Shown in pieces: positions 25,501 through 37,500 of a stretch of 64,000 bases of DNA. The translations under genes were made by a program, and so were the position numbers. How positions within the stretch are numbered: position 1 is the stretch's first letter; each line of letters begins with the position of its first letter. The stretch lies in contig NC_085081.1 in assembly GCF_963662255.1 (NCBI RefSeq), forward strand, positions 930,001-994,000, given 5' to 3'. Under the pieces are notes generated by a model. That model was given only the letters and a program-made list of their open reading frames with translations, did not search any database and was not told where the DNA came from. This DNA comes from Cinclus cinclus. Its lineage: Eukaryota; Chordata; Aves; Passeriformes; Cinclidae.

Positions 25501-28500
25501 CCCAAAATTCGAGGATTTTTGACCCAAAATTGCCTCAAAATTTGGGATTTTTGACCCAGGATTTGGGATTTTTTTCCCCAAAATTTGGGATTTTTGACAC
25601 AAATTTCAGGATTTTTTTCCCCCAAAATTTGGGATTTTTGACCCAAATTTCGGGATTTTCCTCCCCAAAATTTGGGATTTTTGACCCACATTTCAGGATT
25701 TTTTCCCCAAAAATTTGGGATTTTCACCCAAATTTTGAAATTTTTTTCACACCCAAATTTGAGGATTTTTGACCGAAAATTGTCCCAAATTTCAGGATTT
25801 TTTTCCCCCCAAGTTTTGGGATTTTTTTCCCCCAAAATTTGGAATTTTTGACCCAAATTTCAGGATTTTTTCCACCCAAATTTCAGGATTTTTTCCCCCA
25901 AATTTCGGGATTTTTGACCCAAATTTCAGGATTTTTTTTCCCCCAAGTTTTGGGATTTTTTCCCCCAAAATTTGGGATTTTTGACCCAAATTTCAGGATT
26001 TTTTCCCCAAAATTTGGAATTTTTGACCCAAATTTCAGGATTTTTCCCCCCAAATTTCGGGATTTTTTTCCTCCCAATTTCCAATTTCTCCCATTAATGA
26101 ATTTTTGGGGTTTTTTGCCCGATTTTGGGGTTTTTTTTTGCCCCAGGTTTGGCTGCGTTCGCTGCTGCCGGAGGCGCTCGGGGCCCTGCGGGAGCTGCTG
26201 CGCTCGGAGCAGGTGGAATTTGGGGAGAATTCCGGGGAATTTGGGCAAATTGGGGGGGGTGGGGAAAACGGGGGGAAATTGGGGGGAAAAATTGGGGGAA
26301 AATTGGGAAAAATTGCGGGAAAAAATGGGGGAAAAAAATGGAAAAATTTGGGAAGAAAAGGGGGAAAATTGGGTAAAAATGGGGAAAAAATTGGGGGAAA
26401 ATTGGGAAAAAGTTGGGGGGAAAATTTGGGGGAAAATGGGGAAAAAATTGGGGGAAAATGGGGAAAAAATGGGGAAAATTGGGGGGAAAATTGGGGGGAA
26501 AATGGGGAAAAATCGGGGAAAAAATGGGAAAATTTGGGGAAAAAATGGGGAAAATTGGGGGAAAAATTGGGAAAAAATGGGGGGAAATTGGGAAAAAGTT
26601 GGGGGTAAAAATGGGAAAAATTGCGGGAAAAAATGGGGAAGAAAATGGAAAAATTTGGGAAGAAAAGGGGGAAAATTGGATAAAAATGGGGAAAAAATTG
26701 GGGAAAATTGGGAAAAAGTTGGGGGGAAAATGGGGAAAAATTGGGGGAAATTGGGGGGAAAATGGGGAAAAAAATGGAAAAAATTAGGTAAAAATGGGGA
26801 AAAAATTGGGGGAAAATTGGAAAAAGTTGGGGGAAAAATGGGGAAAAAGTGGGGAAAAAAAAGAAAAAAATTGGGTAAAAATGGGGAAAAAATGGGGAAA
26901 ATTGGGGGGAAAATGGGGAAAAATTGAGGGAAAATTGGGAAAAAGTTGGGGGGAAATGGAAAAATTTGGAAAAAATGGGGAAAATTGGGAAAAACATGGG
27001 GGGAAAAAATGGGGAGAATTTGGGGAAAAAATGGGGAAAAATTGGGTAAAATTGGGAAAAAATGGGGGGAAATGGAGAAAACCTTGGGGGGAAAAATGGA
27101 GAAAAAATGGGGAAAAAATTGGGTAAAAATGGGGAAAAATTCGGGGGGAAATGGGGGAAAATTGGGAAAAATTGGGGGAAAATGGGGGAAAAATTGGGAT
27201 GAGAATGAAGAAAAAATGGGGGAAATTTGGGGGAAAAATTGGGTGAAAATTGGGGTAAAAATGAGGAAAAATTGGGGGAAAATTGGGGAAACGTTGGTGG
27301 GAAAATGGGGAAAAAAATGGGAAAAATTGGGAAAAAATGGGGAGGAAATTGGGTAAAAATGGGGGAAAAAATTGGGAGAATTGGGGAGAAAATGGGGAAA
27401 AATCGGGGAAAAAATTGGGTAAAAATGGGGAAAAATTGGGATGAGAATGAGGAAAAAATGTGGAAAATTGGGTAAAAATGAGGGAAAAAAATGGGAAAAT
27501 TTGGGGAAAAATGGGGGAAATTGGGTAAAAATGGGGAAAAATTGGGGGGAAATTGGGAAAAGTTGGGGGAATTGGGGAAAATTTTGGAAAAAATGGGGAA
27601 AATTGGGAAAAACATGGGGGGAAAAATTGGGAAAATTGGGGGAAAATGGGGAGAAATTGGGGAAAGAATTGGGAATTGGAAATTTGGTGTAAATTGGGGA
27701 AAATGTTTGGGGGATAAATTGGAAAATTGGGAATTTTTGGGGAAAAGGAATTTTGGAAATTGGGGTTTTTTTGGAATTGGGGGGAATTTTGGGGTAAATG
27801 GGGATTTTGTTGGGGAAAATTTGGGAATTTGGGGGAAAATTGAAAAATTTGGGGGGAAATTGGGGAAAATTTGGGGTTAAATGGGGGAATTTCAGAAAAT
27901 TTGAGGGAATTTTGAAGAAAATTGGGAAAAATCGGAAAATTTTGGGGCTAAATGGGAAAATTTGGGGGAAAAAGGGGAAATTTGGGGATAAATTGTGGAA
28001 ATTGGAAGAATTTTTAGGAATTTGGGGTTAAATGGAGAAAAAAAAAGGGAAATTTTGTGGAAAAATGGTCAAAAATTGGGGAAGATTTTGGGTAAAAATG
28101 GGAAAATTTGGGGGGAAAATGGAGGAAAGTTTTGGGGGGATTTGGGGCTAAAAAGGATAAATTTAGGGGGAATTTGGGGTTGAAATTTTGGAGAAATTCA
28201 GTAAAAATTTGTGTTAGAACGGGGAAATTTGGAGGGAATTTTAGGTGGATTTTAGGAAAATTTGGGGCTAAAAAGGGGAAATTTTGAGGCTAAAAGAGAA
28301 AATTTGGGTAAAATGTGGGGCAGAATTTGGGGAAGTTTTGGGGAAATTTGAGGAAAATTGGGGTTAAATTTGAAAGATTTTCGGGTAAAATGGGAAATTG
28401 GGGGGCTAAGATTGGGAAAATGGGGGGGAATTGAGGAAATTTGGGGGAAATTTGTGGCTAAATGGGTGAATGTTCAATTTGGGGAGAATTTGGGGGAAAT

Positions 28501-31500
28501 TTGTGAAATTTGGGGCTAAAATGAGGAATTTGGGGATGAATTTTGGGAATTTTTCAGGTCAGGTCGGTGCTGACGCTTGGAGGTTCTGGATGAATTTTGG
28601 AAGCCAATCTGAATCCTGATCTCACACCTTAAGCCATGGTGGAGTTTTGCCTCGAGGTAAGACCAAAAAAAATTTGTCAATTTTTCATCCCCAAAAAAAA
28701 TTCTGGGAATTTTCAGACCAAAATTCAAATTTTTAGCCCCGAAAATTGCGTGACATCAGGTCTACCCATTTGACGTGAATGGGGATTTTAAGGGATGCCA
28801 GGTCTACCCATTGAAGGGAATGCCGAATATTTGGGATACCAGGTCTACCCATGTGACGTGAATGGGGATTTTAAGGGCTACCATGTCTACCCATTGAAGG
28901 GAATGTGCAATATTTGGGATGCCAGGTCTACCCATTGGATGGAATGTGGAATATTTGGGATACCAGGTCTACCCGTTGAAGTGAATGTGTAATATTTGGG
29001 ATACCAGGTCTACCCATTGAAGTGAATGTGGATATTTGGGATGCCAGGTCTACCCATTAACGTGACAAACGCAGGGACATCAGGTCTACTTTAAAAATGG
29101 AGAAAATGAAGAACACCAGGTCTACCCGTCGATAGACTTTAGTGACACCAGGTCTACCTCAGTGTTTGTAGGGTTACCAGGTCTCCCCATTGGAGACTTT
29201 AGGGACACTAGGTCTACCCCGGCTTAAAAAATAGAAAGTGGATTAAAGCCACCAGCTCTATCTGTTGGTAAGGCTTGATTGGGAAGGGTCACTGGGTAAA
29301 CTGGGAGCACTGGGGGAAGGAACTGGAACCACTGGAAGGAAAACTGGAAAGGGTAGATCAGTATTCAGAGACACCAGGTATACCCCAAACGAGCAATTTC
29401 AGGACATCAAGTCTACCTACTTAATGCAATGGGGATTTTAAGGCCATCAGGTCTATCCATTTAAAAGGTAACTCCGGGGCTAAAACAGTGACATTTTGGG
29501 AAAAAATGGGGAGCATTTTGGGGTTAAAATGGGGACATTTGAAAAAAACATGGAGCTAAAATGGAAGCGTTTGGGAAAAATTTTGGGCTGAAAGTGAGAA
29601 AATCTACCCATTGACTTCAGTTGGGGTTTTAGAAACATCAGGTCTACCCATCAAACAATGTAATATTTGGGCTCAACAGTCTACCCATAAAAGAAGGGGG
29701 GTATGGCCACCAGGTCTACCCCATCTAGAAATCCATTGACAGCATTTTAGGGACACCAGGTCTACCTGTTAGGCAATGTAGTATTTAGGGCAAACAGGTC
29801 TACCCGTAGATGGAAATAAGGATTTTTGGGACAATTTCTGGGATTTTTGGAGACAATTCCCGGAGCTTCCCTGCAGATTTTTGAAAATTTTCCCTGCAGG
29901 TGGCCGGGGACGAGTGCAGGAGTGACACTGTGAGAGTTCGGGCACTGGGAACGCTGACATTGCTGGCACAGAGGAGACCCAGGGTGAGACTGGAGGGACT
30001 GGGATGGAACTGGGAAGGGCTGGGAGGGAAGTGGGAAGGAATGGGAGAGACTGGGAGGAACAGGGATGGAATGGGAGGGACTGGGACAGAACAGGGATGG
30101 ACTGGGAGGGACTGCGAGGGACTGGGAGAGACTGGGAGGGAACAGGGATGGAATGGGAGGGACTGGGACAGAACAGGGATGGACTGGGAGGGACTGCGAG
30201 GGACTGGGNNNNNNNNNNNNNNNNNNNNNNNNNNNNNNNNNNNNNNNNNNNNNNNNNNNNNNNNNNNNNNNNNNNNNNNNNNNNNNNNNNNNNNNNNNNN
30301 NNNNNNNNNNNNNNNNNNNNNNNNNNNNNNNNNNNNNNNNNNNNNNNNNNNNNNNNNNNNNNNNNNNNNNNNNNNNNNNNNNNNNNNNNNNNNNNNNNNN
30401 NNNNNNNNGAAAATTCGGGGAAAATTGGGGGAATTTGGGGAAATTTGGGGGGAAAATTTGGGGGGAAAATTTGGGAAAGTTTGGGGAAATGTTACGGAAA
30501 ATTTGGGGAAATTTGGGAAAGTTTGGGAAAATTTGGGGAAATTTTACGGAAAATTTGGGGAAAAATTTGGGAAAATTTGGGGGAACAATTGGGAAATTCA
30601 GGGAAATTTTGGGAAATTTGGGGGGAAATTTGGGGGGAAAATTGGGGGAAAATTTGGGAAATTTGGGGGGAAATTTGGGGGAAAATTGGGGGAAAATTTG
30701 GGGGAAAATTCAGGGAAAATTTGGGGGAAATTTGGGAAAGATTGGGAGAATTTGGGGGAAAATTTGGAAAATTTGGGAAAAATTGGGGGTAAAATTTCAG
30801 GGAAAATTTGGGAAAGATTGGGAAAATTTGGGGGAAAATTTGGGGAAATCTGGAGGAAAATTGGGGAAATTTTGGGAGAACTTGCGCAGTGATTTGGAGG
30901 AAAATTTGGGGAAAAAATTTGGAAAATTTGGAAAAATTTGGGAAATTTCAGGGAACATTTGGGAAAATTCAGGGAAATGTTGGGAAATTTGGGTAAAATT
31001 TGGAAATTTTCGGGGGAAAAAGTTGAGGAAAACTTTGGGGGGGAAATGGAAAATTTGGAGGAAAATTTTGTGAAAATTTGGGGAAAATGTTATGAAAATT
31101 TGGGAAATTTGGGGGGATATTTGGGGAAATTTTACGGAAAATTTGGGAAATTTTACGGAAAATTTGGGGGAAAACTGGAGAATTTGGGCGGAAATTTCGG
31201 GGAAAATTTGGGAGAAAAATTTGGAAAATTTGGGGAAAAATTTGGGACAATTTGGGGGAAAATTTGGGGAAATTTGGGAAAAATTGAGGGAAAAATTGGG
31301 AGAATTTGGGCGGAAATTTGGGAGAGATTTGGGGAAAAAATTTGGGAAAACTTGGGGGAAAATTTGAGGGAACATTTGGGAAAATTTGGAAAATTTGGGA
31401 GAAAATTTCAGGGAAAATTCAGAAAATTTGGGGGGAAATTAGGGAAAAAATTGGGAAAATTTGGGGGGGAAAAGGAAAATTTGGGAAAATTTGAGGAAAT

Positions 31501-34500
31501 TTGGGGGAAAATGGGGTTAAAATTTGGGAATTTTGGGGAAAATTTGGGGAAATCTTTGGGGGGGAAATGAAAAATCTGGAGGAAAATTTTGTGAAAATTG
31601 GGGGAAATTTGGGGAAAATGTTATGGAAATTTGGGAAATTTGGGGAGATTTGGGAAAGTTTGGGAGAATTTGGGGGGAAAATTTGGGAGAAAAATTGGGA
31701 AAAATTTGGGGGAACATTTGGGAAAATTCAGGGAAATTTTGGGAAATTTGGGGGGAATTTGGGAGAAATTTTGTGAAAATTTGGGAAATTTGGGGGAAAA
31801 TTTGGGAGAAAATTCAGGGAAAATTTGGGCAAAAATTTGGGGAAAATTGGGAGAATTTGGGGGGAAAATTTTGGGGAAATCTGGGAGAAAATTTGGGGAA
31901 AAATTTGGAAAAATTGGGGAAAATTTGGGAGAACCTGCGCAGTGATTTGGGGGGAAAATTTGGGGGAAAAAATTTGGAGAAATTTGGGGGGAAATTTGGG
32001 GAAATTTTGCGTAAAATTTTGGGGGAACATTTGGGAAAATTCAGGGAAATTTTGGGATATTTGGGGGAAAATTTGGGGGGAAAATTTGGGAAAATTGGGG
32101 GAAAAATTGGGAATTTTGGGGAGAAATTTGGGGACAATTTTGGGGAAAAACTGAGGCTTAAAATTTCCAAATTTGGGGGAAAATTCGAGATTAAAATTTA
32201 AGAATTTGGGGGTGAAAATCGGGGAAAATTTGGGATAAAAATTCGGAGATTTTGGGGACGAAAATTCGGGGAATTTTTTTTTGGGGGGGGGGGGGGGGGG
32301 GAGGGGGGAGAAAATTCCAGATTTAAATTTTGGCAATTTTGGGGTAAAAAAAAAAAAAAAAAAAAAAAACGGGGGAATTTTTTTGGCGAATTTTTGTCGA
32401 TTTTCATCTTTTTTTTTGTTTTAAATTTGGATTTTTTTTTGGTTGTTTTTTTTTTAATACAAAAATTTTATTTTTTTTTTTTTGGGGGGGGGGGGGAAAT
32501 GGTCTTTAATAAATTTGGGGTTAATTTTTTTTTTTTGTTGATTTTTTTTTTTATTTTTTTGGGTGGGGGGGGCTCCCCAGGTGAGGGGGTGCAGCCCTGG
32601 CTGCCTCAGGTGATCCCCAAAATTTTGGGAGCTTTGGAATCTCCGGAGGAGCCGCGGAGCCGAGAGCTGGCGCTGAGCGCTCTGCACGCCCTGGGTGAGG
32701 GGGGAGGGACCCCAAAAAATCCCCAAAAATATCCCAAAAATATCCCCAAAAATATCCCCAAAATATCCCCAAAAATCCCCAAAAAAATCCCAAAAAAATC
32801 CCCAAAATATCCCCAAAAAATCCCCAAAAAAATCCCCAAAAAATCCCCAAAAAATATCCCCAAAAATATCCCCAAAATATCCCCAAAATATCCCCAAAAA
32901 ATCCCCAAAAAAATCCCCAAAAAATCCCCAAAAATATCCCCAAAATATCCCCAAAATATCCCTAAAAAATCCCCAAAAAATCCCTAAAAAATCCCAAAAA
33001 AATCCCTAAAAAATCCCCAAAAATATCCCCAAAATATCCCCAAAAAATCCCCAAAAATATCCCCAAAAATATCCCCAAAATATCCCCAAAATATCCCCAA
33101 AAAATCCCCCAAAAAATCCCAAAAATATCCCCAAAATATCCCCAAAATATCCCCAAAAAATCCCCAAAAAATCCCCAAAAATATCCCCAAAATATCCCTA
33201 AAAAATCCCCAAAAAATCCCTAAAAAATCCCAAAAAAATCCCTAAAAAATCCCCAAAAATATCCCCAAAATATCCCCAAAAAATCCCCAAAAATATCCCC
33301 AAAATATCCCCAAAATATCCCCAAAAAATCCCCAAAAAAATCCCTAAAAAATCCCAAAAATATCCCTAAAAAATCCCCAAAAATATCCCCAAAATATCCC
33401 CAAAAAATCCCAAAAATATCCAAAAAAAATCCCCAAAATATCCTCAAAAAATCCCAAAAAAAAATCACAAGAAATCCCCAAAAAATGCCAAAAATATCCC
33501 TAAAAAATCCCCAAAAATATCCCCAAAATATCCCCCAAAAAATCCCTAAAAAAATCCCAAAAATATCCCCAAAAAAATCCATAAAAAATCCCAAAAATAT
33601 CCCCAAAAAATCCCAAAAAATATCCCCAAAAAATATCCCCAAAAAATCCCAAAAAATATCCCCAAAAAATCCCAAAAAATATCACCAAAAAATCCAAAAA
33701 CAATCCCCAAAAAAAATCAAAAAAAAAAATCGCAAAAAATCCCTAAAAAATGCCAAAAATATCCCTAAAAATATCCCCAAAGAATCCCCAAAATATCCCC
33801 AAAATATCCCAAAAAAAATCCCCAAAAAATCCCAAAAAATATCCCCAAAAAATCCCAAAAATATCCCCAAAAAAAATCCCAAAAATATCCCAAAAATATC
33901 ACCAAAAAATCCAAAAACAATCCCTCAAAAAAATCCCTCAAAAAAATCACAAAAAATCCTAAAAAATCCCAAAAATATCCCCAAAAAACCCAAAAAAATC
34001 CCAAAAAAAACTCCCAAAAGAAATCCCGAAAAATCCCTAAAAAATCCCCCCAAAAAAGTCTCAAAAAATTCCTAAAAAATCCCAAAAAAATCGCCCAAAA
34101 AAATCCCCAAAAATATCCCCAAAAAAATCCCCAAAAACCCCAAAAATCCCCAAAAAATCGCTAAAAAAAAAATCCCAAAAAAATCCCCACAAAGTCCCAA
34201 AAAATCCCCAAAAAAATCCCCAAAAAATCCCCAAAAAAATCCCCAGAAAATCCCAAAAAATCCCCAAAAATCCCCAAAAATCCCCAAAAAATCCCAAAAA
34301 ATTCCCCAGAAAATCCCAAAAAAATCCCAAAAAAAATCCCCAAAAAATCCCCAAAAAATCCCCAAAAATCCCAAAAAAATTCCCAAAAAAAATCCCCAAA
34401 ACAATTAAAAAAAAAATCATAAAAAGCCAAAAAATCCCCAGAGAATCCCCAAAAATCCCCAAAAAATCCCCAAAAATCCCCAAATTCCCCAAAATTCCCT

Positions 34501-37500
34501 AAAATTCCCCAAAATTCCCCAATTTCCCCAATTTTGGGGGGTTTTTTTTGGGTTTTTCCCCCAATTTTGGGTTTTTTTCTCCCCAATCCCAGCCTGCACT
34601 TCCGGGTCCCTGCCCCTCCCCTCCCCCACCCTGGCAGCTCTCACCGCCCTGGCCCGGGAGGGGCCGCACCAGTTACAGGCACTGGGTGAGACTGGTTTGG
34701 ACTGGGATGAACTGGGAGGGACTGGGAGGGAACTGGGAGGGGACTGGGAGGGAACTGGTTTGGACTGGTTTGGACTGGGATGAACTGGGAGGAACTGGGA
34801 GGAACTGGGATGAACTGGGAGGGACTGGGCGGGACTGGGAGGGGACTGGGAGTGACCTTGCAGGGACTGGTTTGGACTGGGAGGGAACTGGGAGAACTGG
34901 GAGGGACTGGTTTGGACTGGGAGGGAACTTGGGGAACTGTGATGGAACTGGTTTGGACTGGGAGGGACTGGGTTGAACTGGGAGGGAACTGGGAGGGACT
35001 GGTTTGGACTGGGAGGGGACTGGGAAAGAACTGGGAGGAACTGGGAAGGACTGGGAGGGAACTGGGAAGGACTGGGAGGGAACTGGGAAGGACTGGGAGG
35101 GACCGGTTTGTACCGGTTTGGACAGGTTCATACTGGTCCGTACCGGTCCATACCAGTCCGTACTGGTCCATACTGGTCCATACCGGTCCGTACTGGTCCA
35201 TACCGGTCCATACCGGTCCGTACTGGTCCATACCGGTCCGTACTGGTCCATACCGGTCCATACCGGTCCGTACTGGTCCATACCGGTCCGTACTGGTCCA
35301 TACCGGTCCATACCGGTCCGTACTGGTCCATACCGGTCCGTACTGGTCCATACCGGTCCGTACTGGTCCATACTGGTCCATACTGGTTGCAGGGGTGCTG
35401 GCGGCGCTGGGCCCCGCCCATTTGGGGGCGGAGCTGCTGGAGCTGCTGCAGCGAGCGCTGCCATTGGCTGCGGGGGACCCCGAGGCCGCCAAGGTCACGT
35501 GAGTGCGCTCCCAGTTCACACCAGTTCACACCAGTTCACACCAGTTCACACCAGTGACCTCCCACTCACCCCCCCACTCCATCCCAGTTCCATCCCAGGC
35601 CATCCCAGTTCATCCCAGTCCATCCCATTTCCCTCTCAGTCCATCCCAGTCCATCCCAGTTCCCTCCCAGTTCCATCCCAGTCCATCCCAGTTCCCTCCC
35701 AGTTCCATCCCAGTCCATTCCAATCCATCCCAGTTCCTCCCAGTTCATCCCATTCCATCCCAGTTCCTTCCCAGTTCCTTCCCAGTTCCCTCCCAGTCCA
35801 TTCCATTTCATCCCAGTTCATCCCAGTTCCCTCCCAGTCCATCCCAGTTCATCCCCGTCCCTCCCAGTCCATCTCAGTCCATCCCAGTCCCTCCCCACCC
35901 ATCCCAGTCCATCCCAGTTCATCCCAGTTCCCTCCCAGTCCATCTCAGTCCATCCCAGTCCCTCCCCGCCTATCCCAGTCCATCCCAGTATCCCCCCATT
36001 CCCCCCAGCCCCATTCCCAGTCCCTCCCAGTTCATCCCAGTCCCTCCCAGTTTCCAGCTGCTCTCGGCCGTCTCGGAGCTGTTGGGGGAGGGGACGGCGC
36101 CGCTGCTGCCCCGAGTGCTGCCGGTCCTGCAGGGGGCGCTGCAGCCCCCGCCGCCCGTGAGTACTGGTTTGTACTGGTTTGTACTGGTTTGTACTGGTTT
36201 GGGGTGGGAACGGGTCTGGGGTTACGGGTTTGTACTGGGATGGCGTTCGGGGGTTACTGGGAGCGACTGGGATGGACTTGGAGCAGCCGGGAGGGGATTT
36301 CTGGGTTACTGGTTTATACTGGTTTGTACTGGTTTGGGGTGGGAATGGGTTTGCGGTTACTGGTTTGTACTGGGATGGGGTTTGGGGGTTACTGGGATGG
36401 ACTGGGAGCGTCTGGGAGTGCCTCGTTGGGTTACCGGTTTATACTGGTTTGGGGAAGGAAGGGGTTTGGGTTTACTGGTTTACACTGGGATGAACTGGGA
36501 GGTTATTTGGAATTTGCTGGGTGTGGTGTCACTGGTTCATACCGGTCCATACTGGTTTATACTGGTCCATAGTTGTGTATACTGGTCCATAGTGCTCCAT
36601 ACTGGTTTATACTGTTGCATACTGGTTTATATTGGTTCGTACTGGTTTATACCACTCTATACCGGTCCATACTGGTTTATACTGGTTTATACCGGTCCAT
36701 ACGGGTTTATACTGTTCCATACTGGTTTATATTGGTTCATACTGGTTTATATTGGTTCATACTGGTTTATACCACTCTATACCGGTCCATACTGGTTTAT
36801 ACTGGTTTATACCGGTCCATACGGGTTTGTACTGTTCCATACTGGTTTATATTGGTTCATACTGGTTTATACCCTTCCATACCGATCCATACTGGTTTAT
36901 ACTGGTTTATACTGGTTTATACCGGTCCATACAGGTTTATACTGTTCCATACTGGTTTATACCACTCCATACGAGTCCATACCGGTTCATACTGGTCCAT
37001 ACTGGTTTATATTGATTCATACTGCTTTATACCAGTCCATACTGGTCCATACTGGTTTATAGTGGTTTTTACAGGTCCATACTGGTTTATATTGGTCCAT
37101 ACCAGTTTATATTGGTTCATACTGGTTTATACCCCTCCATACCGGTCCATACTGGTTTATACTGGTCCATAGTTGTGTATACTGGTCCATAGTGCTCCAT
37201 ACTGGTTTATACTGTTCCATACTGGTTTATATTGGTTCGTACTGGTTTATACCACTCCATACTGGTTTATATTGGTTTATACCGGTTCATACTGGCTTAT
37301 ACTGGTCCATACTGGTCCCTTAAACCCCCAGCCTCCCTCAGACGCTCCTGATTGGCTGCTGTGTCTCCATGACGACGATGAGGGGGAGGAGCCTATGGAA
37401 GATGACATCACCGATTGGGAGGAGTGAGTGGGCATGGCCTGGGATGATGGGCGTGGCTTTTGAGGCAACCAATGCCCATATATGGACATGGCCACACCTC

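Noticed and set aside
25839..26927. 362-codon + ORF rich in Gly and Lys
   Set aside because: It spans an intron repeat, the out-of-frame exon 7 and the next repeat. IPO4 exon 7 is read in a different frame.
26035..27615. 526-codon minus strand ORF rich in Phe, Pro and Ser
   Set aside because: Complement of the GGGGAAAATT repeat in IPO4 intron 7.
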